From assembly GCA_027924585.1 (NCBI GenBank), contig BSBM01001447.1:744001-808000 (forward strand): a stretch of DNA of 64,000 nt. Reading direction: 5' to 3'. The stretch is from Larix kaempferi (lineage: Eukaryota > Streptophyta > Pinopsida > Pinales > Pinaceae). Below, one piece after another: positions 1 through 11,870 of the stretch; the stretch's first letter is position 1; every line of letters begins with the position of its first letter. The translations under genes and the position numbers were made by a program. A model generated the notes under the pieces. That model was not told the DNA's origin. It saw nothing but the letters and a program-made list of their open reading frames with translations, and did no database searches.

Positions 1-3000
1 TTCACACCCTTTAAGCCCAAGTCTAGCAAAAACGCACAGTCGAGTTTCGAATTTGACCAACTTCTCGGAATTTAAATTTGAGAATGGATTTGGATGTCCC
101 ATTGGTAGACAAATGCGCACGCCAACGTTTGTCACATTATGAGCTAATTTCACACCCTTTAAGCTCATGTCTAGTGAAAATGCACGGTCGATTTTCAACT
201 TTGACCAACTTCTCGGAATATAAATTTGAGAATAGATTTGGATGTCACATTGGTAGACGAGCGTCCACTCTAACTTTCGTGACGTTCCGATCTATCTTCT
301 CCCCCTTTAAACCCACGTCTAGTGTAAACGCACGATCGAGTTTCAACTTTGATAACCCATTGGTAGACAAGCCTCCACACCAACTTTCATGACGTTCCGA
401 GCTATTTTCTCCCCCTTTAAGCCGAAGTCTAGCGAAAACGCACGGTCGAGTTTCCAATTTGACCAACTTCTCGGAATAGAAAATTGAGCATAGATTTGGA
501 TGTCACGTTGGTAGACAAATGCGCACGCCAACGTTCGTGACGTTCTGAGCTATTTTCTCACCCTTTAAGCCCAATTCTAGCGAAAACGCACCGTCGAGTT
601 TCGAATTTGACCAACTTCTCGGAATTGAAAATTGAGCATAGATTTGGATGTCCCGTTGGTAGAAAAATGCGCACGCCAACTTTGGTCACATTACGAGCTA
701 ATTTCACACCCGTTAAGCTGAAGTCGAGCGAAAACGCACGGTCGAGTTTTGAATTTGACCAACTTCTTGGCATTGAAAATTGAGCATAGATTTGGATGTA
801 CCATTGGTAGAAAAATGCACACGCCAACTTTTGTGACGTTCCGAGCTATTTTCTCACCCTTTAAGCCTAAGTCTAGCGAAAACGCACGGTCAAGTTTCGA
901 ATTTGACCAACTTCTAGGGATTAAAAATTGAGCATAGATTTGGATGTGCCATTGGTAAACAAGCGTCCACACCAACTTTCGTGACATTCCGAGCTATTTT
1001 CTCACCCTTTAAGCCCAAGTCTAGCGAAAATGCACGGTCGATTTTCAACTTTGACCAACTTCTCGAAATATAAATTTGAGAATAGATTTGGATGTCACAT
1101 TGGTAGACGAGCGTCCACGCCATCTTTCGTGACGTTTCGATCTATTTTCTCTCCTTTAAGCCCAAGTCTAGCGAAAACGCACGGTCGAGTTTCAAATTTG
1201 ACCAACTTTTCATAATTTTAAATTGAGCATAGATTTGGATGTCTCGTTGGTAGACAAACTCCCACGCCAACTTTTGTGACATTCCGAGCCATTTTCACAC
1301 CCTTTAAGCCCAAGTCTAGCGAAAACGCACGATCGAGTTTCAACTTTGACTAACTTCTCGGAATTGAAATTTGAGAATAGTTTTGGATGTCCCATTGGTA
1401 GACAAACGTCCACACCAAGTTTCGTGACGTCCCGAGCTATTTTCTCATCCTTTAAGCCTAAGTCTAGCGAAAACGCACGGTCGAGTTTCGAATTTGACCA
1501 ACTTCTCAGAATTAAAAATTGAGCATAGATTTGGATGCCCGTTGGTAGAAAAATGCGCACGCCAACTTTCGTGACATTCCGAGCTATTTTCTCACCCTTT
1601 AAGCCCAAGTCTAGCGAAAAAGCACGGTCGATTTTCAACTTTGACCAACTTCTCAGAATATAAATTTGAGAATAGATTTGGATGTCACATTGCTAGACGA
1701 GCGTCCACGCCAACTTTTGTGACGTTTCGAGCTATTTTCGCACCCTTTAATCCCAAGTATAGCGAAAACGCACGGTCGAGTTTCGAATTTGACCAACTTC
1801 TCGGAATTAAAAATTGAGCATAGATTTGGATGTCCCGTTGGTAGACAAATACGCACGCCAACTTTTGTCACATTACGAGCTAATTTCACACCCTTTAAGC
1901 TCAAGTCTAGTAAAAATGGACGGTCGATTTTCAACTTTGATCAACTTCTCGGAATATAAATTTGAGAATAGATTTGGATGTCACATTGGTAGACGATAGT
2001 CCACTCTAACTTTCGTGAAGTTCCGATCTATCTTCTCCCCCTTTAAACCCAAGTCTAGCGAAAACGCACGATCGAGTTTCAACTTTAACAAACTTCTCGG
2101 AATTGAAATTTGAGAATAGTTTTGGATGTCCCATTGGTAGACAAGCGTCCACACCAACTTTCGTGACGTTCCGAGCTATTTTCTCCCCCTTTAAGCCCAA
2201 GTCTAGCGAAAACATACAGTCGAGTTTCGAATTTGACCAATTTCTCAGAATTGAAAATTGAGCATAGATTTGGATGTCCCATTGGTAGACAAATGCGCAC
2301 GCCAACTTTCGTGACGTTTCAAGCTATTTTTTCACCCTTTAAGCCCAAGTCTAGCGAAAATGCACGGTCGATTTTCAACTTTGACCAACTTTTCGGAATA
2401 TAAATTTAAGAATAGATTTGGATGTCACATTGGTAGACGAGCATCCACGCCATCTTTCGTGACGTTCCGATCTATTTTCTCCCCCTTTAAGCCCAAGTCT
2501 AACGAAAACGCACGATTGAGTTTCAACTTTGACCAACTTCTCGGAATTTAAATTTGAGAATAGATTTGGTTGTCCCGTTGATAGACGAGCGTTCACGCCA
2601 ACTTTCGTAACGTTCTTAGCTATTTTCACACCCTTTAAGCCCAAGTCTAGCGAAAACGCACGATCGAGTTTCAACTTTGATTAAATTCTTGGAATTGAAA
2701 TTTGAGAATAGTTTTGGATGTCCCATTGGTAGACAAGCGTCCACACCAACTTTCTTGACGTTCCGAGCTATTTCACACCCTTTAAGCCCAACTCTAGCGA
2801 AAACGCACGGTCGAGTTTTGAATCTGAACAACTTCTTGGAATTGAAAATTGAGCATAGATTTGGATGTCCCGTTGGTAGACAAATGCGCACGCGAACTTT
2901 CGTGACATTCCGAGCTATTTTCTCACCCTTTAAGCCTAAGTGTAGCGAAAATGCACGATCGATTTTCAACTTTGACCAACTTCTCGAAATATAAATTTGA

Positions 3001-3957
3001 GAATAGATTTGGATGTCACATTGGTAGACGAGCGTCCACGCCAACTTTCGTGACGTTCCGATCTATTTTCACACCCTTTAAGCCCAAGTCTAGGGACAAC
3101 GCATGGTCGAGTTTCGAATTTGACCAACTTCTCAGAATTAAAAATTGAGCATAGATTTGGATGTCCCGTTGGTAGACAAATGCGCACGCCAACTTTCATG
3201 ACATTCCGAGCTATTTTCTCACCCTTTAAGCCCAAGTCTAGCGAAAATGCACGGTCGATTTTCAACTTTGACCAACTTCTCGGAATATAAATTTGAGAAT
3301 AGATTTGGATGTCCCATTGGTAGGCAAGCGTCCACACGAACGTTTGTGATGTTCCGAGCTATTTTCTCCCTCCTTAAGCCCAAGTCTAGTGAAAACGCAC
3401 GGTCAAGTTTCGAATTTGACCAACTTCTCGTAATTTAAAATTGAGCATAGATTTGGATGTCCCGTTGGCAGACAAATGCGCACGCCAACTTTCGTGACGT
3501 TCCGAGCTATTTTCACACCCTTTAAGCCCAAGTCTAGCGAAAGCGCACGATTGAGTTTCAACTTTGTCCAACTTCTCGGAATCGAAATTCGAGAATAGTT
3601 TTGGATGTCCCATTGGTAGAAAAGTGTCCACACCAACTTTCGTGATGTTCCGAGCTATTTTCTCCCCCTTTAAGCCCAAGTCTAGCAAAACGCACGATCG
3701 AGTTTCAACTTTGACTAACTTCTCGGAATTGAAGTTTGAGAATAGTTTGGGATGTCCCATTGGTACACGAGCGTCCACGCCAACTTTCGTAATGTTTCGA
3801 GTTATTTTCACACCCTTTAAGCCCAAGTCTAGTGAAAACGCACGGTCGAGTTTCAAATTTGACCAACTTCTCAGAAAAAAAAATTGAGCATAGATTTGGC
3901 TGTCCTGTTGGTAGACAAATGTGCACGCCAACTTTCGTGACTTTCTGACCTATTTTC
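1..3957 (+). repeat. Segmental copy paralogous to 21.2-25.6 kb
   Basis: From the first base this block follows the sequence starting near 21,205, with the same private variants, such as the tctagcaaaaacgcacagtc unit at the start and agtaaaaatggacggtcg near 1,910. The distance between the copies steps through about 21,204, 21,391, 21,542 and 21,691 bp. The steps arise where one copy gained or lost a unit or a few bases. Similarity to the 21-25 kb copy stops near 3,957, where this copy changes to ctcaccctttaatcc and the other to cacaccctttaagccc. The stretch at about 355-680 does not follow the paralogue and resembles the 4.2 kb type instead. Confidence 0.8.
350..357 (+). repeat. Deletion junction in a type 2 monomer
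   Basis: The sequence runs aactttgataacccattgg. Other copies have about 40 further bases between aactttgat and cccattgg, including the caacttctcgg and tttggatgtc landmarks. The paralogous site near 21,557 is intact. The junction also marks where this block stops following its 21 kb paralogue. Confidence 0.75.
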
Positions 3958-4550
3958 TCACCCTTTAATCCTAAGTCTAGCGAAAATGCACGATCGAGTT
4001 TCAACTTTGACCAACTTCTCGAAATTTAAATTTGAGAATAGTTTTGGATGTCGCATTGGTAGGCGAGGGTCCACGCCAACTTTTGTGAAGTTCTGAGTTA
4101 TTTTCACACCCTTTAAGCCCAAGTCTAGCGAAAATGCACGATCGAGTTTCAACTTTGACCAACTTCTCGGAATTGAAATTTGAGAATAGTTTTGGATGTC
4201 CCATTGGTAGACAAGCATCCACACAAACTTTCATGACGTTCCGAGCTATTTTCTCCCCCTTTAAGCCCAAGTCTAGCGAAAACGCACGGTCGAGTTTCCA
4301 ATTTGACCAACTTCTTGGAATAGAAAATTGAGCATAGATTTGGATGTCATGTTGGTAGACAAATGCGCACGCCAACGTTCGTGACGTTCTGAGCTATTTT
4401 CTCACCCTTTAAGCCTAAGTCTAGCGAAAACACACGGTCGAGTTTCGAATTTGACCAACTTCTCGGAATTAAAAATTGAGCATAGATTTGGATGTCCCGT
4501 TGGTAGAAAAATGCGCACGCCAACTTTCGTCACATTACGAGCTAATGGAT
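3958..4550 (+). repeat. Sub-block shared with 31.1, 34.1 and 49.9 kb
   Basis: Private states gtaggcgagggtccacg, gttctgag and cgagtttccaatttg with aatagaaaattgag recur in the same order at about 31.12-31.71 kb (offset 27,167), 34.07-34.48 kb (offset 30,112), 49.83-50.20 kb (offset 45,874) and inside the distal duplication near 59.2 kb. At least five copies of this short multimer therefore lie dispersed in the window. Confidence 0.75.
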
Positions 4551-4560
4551 TTCGATGTCA
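4531..4560 (+). repeat. 63 bp truncated monomer junction, site 1 of 6
   Basis: The sequence gagctaatggatttcg joins the normal gagctaat, which usually leads into ttcacaccc, directly to the aatggattt block that normally follows the middle of a monomer. About 85 bp are absent, leaving a unit of about 63 bp. AAT is present at both original ends and is kept once. The same breakpoint recurs near 31,710, 36,466, 37,417, 48,134 and 59,749. Confidence 0.85.
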
Positions 4561-6387
4561 CATTAGTAGACGAGCATCCACGCCAACTTTCGTGACATTC
4601 TGAGCTATTTTCACACCCTTTAGGCCCAAGTCTAGCGAAAACGCACGATCGAGTTTCAACTTTGACTAACTTCTCGGAATTGAAATTTGAGAATAGTTTT
4701 GGATGTCCCATTGGTAGAGAAGGGTCCACACCAACTTTCGTGACGTTCTGAGCTATTTTTTCCCCGTTTAAGCCCAAGTCAAGCGAAAACGCACGATCGA
4801 GTTTCGAATTTGACCGACTTCTCAGAATTGAAAATTGAGCATAGATTTGGTTGTCCCGTTGGTAGACAAATGCTCACGCCAACTTTCGTGACGTTCCGAG
4901 CTATTTTCACACCCTTTAAGCCCAAGTCTAGCGAAAACGCACGATCGAGTTTCAACTTTGACCAACTTCTCGGAATTTAAATTTGAGAATAGTTTTGGAT
5001 GTCCCATTGGTAGGCGAGCATCCACGCCAACTTTCGTGACGTTCCGAGCTATTTTCTCCTTTTTTAAGCCCAAGTCTAGCGAAAACGCACGATCGAGTTT
5101 CGAATTTGACCAACTTATCAGAATTGAAAATTGAGCATAGATTTGGATGTCCCGTTGGTAGACAAATGCGCACGCCAACTTTCGTGACGTTCTGAGCTAT
5201 TTTCTCACCCTTTAAGCCTAGGTCTAGCGAAAACGCATGGTCGAGTTTCGAATTTGACCAACTTCTCGGAATTAAAAATTGAGCATAGATTTGGATTTCA
5301 TGTTGGTAGACAAATGCGCACGCTAACTTTCGTGACGTTCCGAGCTATTTTCTCCCCCTTTAAGCCCAAGTCTAGCGAAAACGCACGATCGAGTTTCAAC
5401 TTTGACCAACTTCTCGGAATTTAAATTTGAGAATAGTTTTGGATGTCCCATTGGTAGACACGCATCCACCCCAACTTTCGTGACGTTCCGAGCTATTTTC
5501 TCCCCCTTTAAGCCCAAGTCTAGCGAAAACACACGATCGAGTTACGAATTTGACCAACTTCTCGGAATTGAAAATTGAGCATAGATTTGGATGTCCCGTT
5601 GGTAGACAAATTCGCACGCCAACTTTCGTGACGTTCTGAGCTATTTTCTCACCCTTTAAGCCTAGGTCTAGCAAAAACGCATGGTCGAGGTTCGAATTTG
5701 ACCAACTTCTCGGAATTAAAAATTGAGCATAGATTTGGATGTCCCGTTGATAGACAAATGCGCACGCCAACTTTCTTCACATTACGAGCTAATTTCACAC
5801 CCTTTGAGCTCAAGTCGAGAGAAAACGCACGGTCGAGTTTCAAGTTTGTCCAACTTCTCGGAATTGAAAATTGATCATAGATTTGGATGTCCCGTTTATA
5901 GACAAATGCGCAGGCCAACTTTCGTGATGTTCCGAGCTATTTTATCACCGTTTAAGCCTAAGTCTAGCAAAAACGCACGATCGAGTTTCAACTTTGATTA
6001 ACTTCTCGGAATTGAAATTTGAGAATAGTTTTGGATGTCCCATTGGTAGACAAGCGTCCACACCAACTTTCGTGACGTTCCGAGCTATTTTCTCTCCCTT
6101 TAAGGCCAAGTCTAGTGAAAAGGCACGGTCGAGTTACGAATTTGACCAACTTCTCGGAATTGAAAATTGAGCACAGATTTGGATGTCCCGTTGGTAGACA
6201 AATTCGCACGCCAACTTTCGTGACGTTCTGAGCTATTTTCTCACCCTTTAAGCCTAGGTATAGCGAAAACGCATGGTCGAGGTTCGAATTTGACCAACTT
6301 CTCGGAATTAAAAATTGAGCATAGATTTGGATGTCCCGTTGGTAGACAAATGTGCACGCCAACTTTCGTGACGTTCCGAGCTATTTT

Positions 6388-6683
6388 CTCACCCTTTAAG
6401 CCTAAGTCTAGCGAAAACGCACGGTCAAGTTTTGAATTTGACCAACTTCTCGGAATTAAAAATTGAGCATAGATTTGGATGTCCCATTGGTAGACAAATG
6501 CTCACGCGAACTTTCATGACGTTCCGAGCTATTTTCTCACCCTTTAAGCCTAAGTCTAGCGAAAACGCACGGTCAAGTTTTGAATTTGACCAACTTCTCG
6601 GAATTAAAAATTGAGCATAGATTTGGATGTCCCATTGGTAGACAAATGCTCACGCGAACTTTCATGACGTTCCGAGCTATTTT
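6388..6683 (+). repeat. Perfect tandem pair of one monomer
   Basis: Two adjacent 148 bp units, 6,388-6,535 and 6,536-6,683, appear identical. Both carry the uncommon states cggtcaagttttg, gctcacgcgaac and ttcatgacg. The distal copy of the block has a single such unit at 61,594-61,741. Either this copy gained a unit or the distal one lost it after the 6.3 kb duplication formed. Confidence 0.9.
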
Positions 6684-7140
6684 CTCACCCTTTAAGCCTA
6701 AGTGTAGCGAAAATGCACGGTCGATTTTCAACTTTGACCAACTTCTCGGAATTTAAATTTGCAAATGGATTTTGATGTCACATTGGTAGACGAGCGTCCA
6801 CGCCAACTTTCGTGACGTTTCGAGCTATTTTCGCACCCTTTAAGCCCAAGTCTAGCGAAAACGCACGACCGAGTTTCAACTTTGACTAACTTCTCGGAAT
6901 TGAAATTTGAGAATAGTTTTGGATGTCCCATTGGTAGAAAAGCGTCCACAACAATTTTCGTGACGTTCCGAGCTATTTTCTCCCTCCTTAAGCACAAGTC
7001 TAGCGAAAACGCACGGTCGAATTTCGAATTTGACCAACTTCTCGGAATTGAAAATTGAGCATAGATTTGGATGTCCCGTTGGTAGACAAATGCTCACGCC
7101 AACTTTCGTGACGTTCTGAGCTATTTTCTCACCCTTTAAG

Positions 7141-7630
7141 CCTAAGTGTAGAGAAAATACACGGTCGATTTTCAACTTTGACCAACTACTCGAAATTTAA
7201 ATTTGCGAATAGATTTGGATGTCGCATTGGTAGACAAGCGTCCACGCCAACTTTCATGGTGTTCCGAGCTATTTTCGCACCCTTTAAGCCCAAGTCTAGC
7301 GAAAACGCACGATCGAGTTTCAACTTTGACTAACTTCTCGGAAATGAAATTTGAGAATAGTTTTGGATGTCCCATTGGTAGACAAGCGTCCACACCAACT
7401 TTCGTGACGTTCCGAGCTATTTTACATTAATCCCAAGTCTAGTGAAAACGCACGGTCGAGTTTCGAATTTGACCAACTTCTCAGAATTGAAAATTGAGCA
7501 TAGATTTGGATGTCCCATTGGTAGACAAATGCGCACGCCAACTTTCGTGACGTTCCGAGCTATTTTCTAACCCTTTAAGCCTAAGTCTAACGAAAACGCA
7601 CGGTCGAGTTTCGAATTTGACCAACTTCTC
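7141..7630 (+). repeat. 490 bp segment repeated 1,326 bp downstream
   Basis: This segment recurs at about 8,467-8,956 with nearly the same sequence, including caactactcgaaattt, the ggaaatgaaatttg unit and the contracted linker ctattttacattaatccc at 7,421. The spacing of 1,326 bp is nine monomers less 6 bp. Both segments are also present in the distal duplication, near 62.2 and 63.53 kb. Confidence 0.8.
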
Positions 7631-8466
7631 AGAATTTAAATTTGCGAATAGATTTGGATGTCACATTGGTAGACGAGCGTCCACGCCAACTTTCGTGACG
7701 TTCCGAGCTATTTTCTCCCCCTTTAAGCCCAAGTCTAGCGAAAACGCACGATCGAGTTTCGAATTTGACCAACTTCTTGGAATTGAAAATTGAGCATAGA
7801 TTTGGATGTCCCGTTGGTAGACAAATGCGCACGCCAACTTTCGTGACGTTCTGAGCTATTTTCTCACCCTTTAAGCCTAGGTCTAGCGAAAACGCATGGT
7901 CGAGTTTCGAATTTGACCAACTTCTCGGAATTGAAAATTCAGCATAGATTTGGATGTCCCATTGGTAGACAAATGCTCACGCGAAATTTCGTGACGTTCG
8001 AGCTGTTTTCTCCCCCTTTAAGCCCAAATCTAGCGAAAACGCACGATCGAGTTTCAACTTTGACCAACATCTCGGAATTTAAATTTGAGAATGGATTTTG
8101 ATGTCCCATTGGTAGATGAGTGTCCACGCCAACTTTCGTAATGTTCCGAGCTATTTTCACACCCTTTAAGCCCAAGTCTAGCGAAAACACACGATCGAGT
8201 TTCAACTTTGACCAACTTCTCGGAATTTAAATTTGAGAATAGTTTTGGATGTCCCATTGGTAGACGAGCATCCACGCCAACTTTCGTGGCGTACCGAGCT
8301 ATTTTCTCCCCCTTTAAGCCCAAGTCTAGCGAAAACACACGATCGAGTTTCGAATTTGACCAACTTCTCGGAATTGAAAATTGAGCATAGATTTGGATGT
8401 CCCGTTGGTAGACAAATGCGCACGCCAACTTTCGTGACGTTCTGAGCTATTTTCTCACCCTTTAAG

Positions 8467-8956
8467 CCTAAGTGTAGCGAAAATACACGGTCGATTTTCA
8501 ACTTTGACCAACTACTCGAAATTTAAATTTGCGAATAGATTTGGATGTCGCATTGGTAGACAAGCGTCCACGCCAACTTTCATGGCGTTCCGAGCTATTT
8601 TCGCACCCTTTAAGCCCAAGTCTAGCGAAAACGCACGATCGAGTTTCAACTTTGACTAACTTCTCGGAAATGAAATTTGAGAATAGTTTTGGATGTCCCA
8701 TTGGTAGACAAGCGTCCACACCAACTTTCGTGACGTTCCGAGCTATTTTACATTAATCCCAAGTCTAGTGAAAACGCACGGTCGAGTTTCGAATTTGACC
8801 AACTTCTCGGAATTGAAAATTGAGCATAGATTTGGATGTCCCATTGGTAGACAAATGCGCACGCCAACTTTCGTGACGTTCCGAGCTATTTTCTCACCCT
8901 TTAAGCCTAAGTCTAACGAAAACGCACGGTCGAGTTTCGAATTTGACCAACTTCTC
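8467..8956 (+). repeat. Second copy of the 490 bp segment
   Basis: This follows 7,141-7,630 at +1,326 bp, then diverges near 8,955 where this copy has gaattgaaaattg and the first has gaatttaaatttgcg. The linker contraction ctattttacattaatccc recurs at 8,743-8,760. It looks like a short conversion or duplication tract within the larger block. Confidence 0.75.
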
Positions 8957-10516
8957 GGAATTGAAAATTGAGCATAGATTTGGATGTCCCATTGGTAGAC
9001 AAATGCGCACGCCAACTTTCGTGACGTTCCGAGCTATTTTCTCACCCTTTAAGCCTAAGTCTAACGAAAACGCACGGTCGAGTTTCGAATTTGACCAACT
9101 TCTCGGAATTAAAAATTGAGCATAGATTTGGATGTCCCGTTGGTAGACAAATGCGCACGCCAACTTTCGTGACGTTCCGAGCTATTTTCTCACCCTTTAA
9201 TCCTAAGTGTAGAGAAAATGCACGGTCGATTTTCAACTTTGACCAACTTCTCGGAATTTAAATTTGCGAGTAGATTTGGATGTCACATTGGTAGACGAGC
9301 GTCCACGCCAACTTTCGTAACCTTCCGAGCTATTTTCACACCCTTTAAGCCCAAGTCTAGCGAAAACGCACGATCGAGCTTCAACTTTGACCAACTTCTC
9401 AAAATTTAAATTTGAGAATAGTTTTGGATGTCCCATTGGTAGACGAGCGTCCACGCCAACTTTCGTGACTTCCGAGCTATTTTCGCACCCTTTAAGCCCA
9501 AGTCTAGCGAAAACGCACGATCGAGTTTCAACTTTGACTAACTTCTCGGAATTGAAATTTGAGAATAGTTTTGGATGTCCCATTGGTAGACAAGCGTCCA
9601 CACCAACTTTCGTGACGTTCCGAGCTATTTTCTCCCCCTTTAAGGCCAAGTCTAGTGAGAAGGCGCGGTCGAGTTTCGAATTTGACCAACTTCTCGGAAT
9701 TGAAAATTGAGGATAGAGTTGGATGTCCCGTTGGTAGACAAATGCGCACGCCAAATTTCGTGACGTTCCGAGCTATTTTCTCACCCTTTAAGCCTAAGTC
9801 TACCGAAAACGCACGGTCGAGTTTCGAATTTGACCAACTTCTCGGAATTAAAAATTGAGCATAGATTTGGATGTCCCGTTGGTAGACAAATGCGCACGCC
9901 AACTTTCGTGATGTTCCGAGCTATTTTCTCACCCTTTAAGCCTAAGTCTAGCGAAAACGCACGATCGAGTTTCAACTTTGATTAACTTCTCGGAATTGAA
10001 ATTTGGGAATAGTTTTGGATGTCCCATTGGTAGACAAGCGTCCACACCAACTTTCGTGACGTTCCGAGCTATTTTCTCCCCCTTTAAGGCCAAGTCTAGT
10101 GAAAAGGCACGGTCGAGTTTCGAATTTGACCAACTTCTCGGAATTGAAAATTGAGCATAGATTTGGATGTCCCGTTGGTAGACAAATGCGCGTGCCAACT
10201 TTCGTGACGTTCCGAGCTATTTTCTCACACTTTAAGCCCAATTCTAGTGAAAATGCACGGTCGATTTTCAACTTTGACGAACTTCTCAGAATATAATTTT
10301 GAGCATAGATTTGGATGTCCCGTTGGTAGACAAATGCGCACACCAATTTTCGTCACATTACTAGCTAATTTCACACCCTTTAAGCTCAAGTCGAGCGAAA
10401 ACGCACGGTCGAGTTTTGAATTTGACCAACTTCTCGGAATTGAAAATTGAGCATAGATTTGGATGTCCCATTGGTAGACAAATGCGAACACCAACTTTCG
10501 TGACGTTCCAAGCTAT

Positions 10517-10532
10517 TTTCTCCTCTACCGAA
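10517..10532 (+). repeat. Shortened linker shared by three large units
   Basis: The sequence tttctcctctaccgaaaac lacks about 15 bp of the usual ctttaagcccaag block. Identical contractions lie at 13,908-13,923 and 54,562-54,577, each inside a copy of the large unit. The contraction therefore arose once, before the unit was copied. Confidence 0.85.
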
Positions 10533-11439
10533 AACGAACGGTCGAGTTTCAACTTTCACCAACTTCTCGTAATTGAAGATTGAGCATTGTTTTGGATGTC
10601 CCATTTGTAGACAAACATCCACACCAACATTCGTTACGTTTCGGGCTATTTTCTCCCCCTTTAAGCCCATGTGTAGCGAAAACATACGGTCGAGTTACGA
10701 CTTTCACCAACTTCTCGGAATTGAAAATTGAGCATAGATTTGGATGTCCCATTTGTAGACATTCGCGCACAACAACTTTCGTCACATTACAAGCTAATTT
10801 AACACCCTTTAAGCTCAAGTCTAGAGAAAACGCATGGTGGCATTTCGACTTTGACCAACTTCTCGGAATTGAAATATGAGAATAGATTTGGATGTCCCGT
10901 TGGTAGACATGTGCGCACGCCAACTTTCGTGACGTTGCGAGCTATTTTCCCACCCTTTAAGCCCAAGTCTAGCGAAAATGCACGATCGAGTTTCAACTTT
11001 GACCAACTTCTCGGAATTGAAATTTGAGAATAGTCTTGGATGTCCCATTGGTAGACAAGCGTCCACACCAACTTCGTGACGTTTCGAGCTATTTTCTCCC
11101 CCTTTAAGCCCAAGTCTAGCGAAAACGCATGGTCGAGTTTCGAATTTGACCAACTTCTCGGAACTGAAATATGAGAATAGATTTGGATGTCCCGTTGGTT
11201 GACAAGTGCGCACGCCAACTTTCGTGACGTTCCGAGCTATTTTCCCACCCTTCAAGCCCAAGTCTAGCGAAAACGCTACGGTCGAGTTTCGAATTTGACC
11301 AACTTCTCGGAATTTAAAAGTGAGCATAGATTTGGATGTCCCGTTGGTAGACAAATGCGCACGCCAACTTTCGTGATGTTCCGAGCTATTTTCTCACGCT
11401 TTAAGCCTAAGTCTAGCAAAAATGCACGGTCGATTTTCA

Positions 11440-11870
11440 ACTTTGACAAACTTCTCGGAATTTAAATTTCATAATGGATTTGGTTGTCCCGTTGGTAGAT
11501 AAGTGCACACGCTAGCTTTCATGACGTGCCGAGCTATTTTCTTCCCCTTTAAGCCCAACACTAGAGAAAACCCACTATCGTGTTTTGGCTTTGACCTACT
11601 TCTCGGAAATGAAAATTGAGAATAGATTTGGATGTCCCATTTGTAGACATGCACGCACAACAACTTTCGTGACGTTACGAGCTAATTTCACACCCTTTAA
11701 GCTCAAGTCTAGCAAAAACGAATGGTGGCGTTTTGAATTTGACCAACTTTTGGGAGTTGAAATTTGAAAATAGATTTGGATGTCCCGTTGGTAGACAAGT
11801 GCACATGCCAACTTTCGTGACGTTCCGAGCTATTTTCTTCGCCTTTAAGCCCAACTCTAGCAAAAACGCA
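11440..11870 (+). repeat. Divergent monomers within unit A
   Basis: These units differ more than usual from the rest of the array: ttcataatggatttggttg, gtagataagtgcacacgct, cttccccttt, and cactatcgtgttttggcttt with gacctacttctcgg. Related units occur only near 55.35-55.70 kb. They may be relics of an older or different variant not yet homogenised. They are still clearly the same satellite, in the same register and orientation. Confidence 0.75.

Larger units (their letters stand above)
2650..8941 (+). repeat. Proximal copy of a 6.3 kb near-identical duplication
   Basis: This block is matched at 57.83-64.0 kb with an offset of 55,206 bp, falling to 55,058 after one unit is lost distally and rising to 55,059 after a one-base insertion. 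It contains many private variants that the distal copy shares, for example the tatttcacaccc contraction near 2,770, the run of A near 3,877 and the tacattaatccc contraction near 7,424. Besides the missing unit I noticed only a handful of single-base differences, so the two copies look extremely recent. Confidence 0.88.

Noticed and set aside
3870-3890. Run of A (agaaaaaaaaattgag) as a possible poly-A tail of a retroelement
   Set aside because: It replaces the normal cggaattgaaaattgag with no length change of note, is copied at 25.56 and 59.08 kb with its flanks, and no inserted element adjoins it.
9233-9754. A 173-codon minus-strand frame, and similar ones of up to 185 codons near 3.4, 25.1 and 58.6 kb
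   Set aside because: The translation only repeats the same three monomer-phase peptides, and the greater length comes from small indels that bring phases into line. No domain is recognisable.
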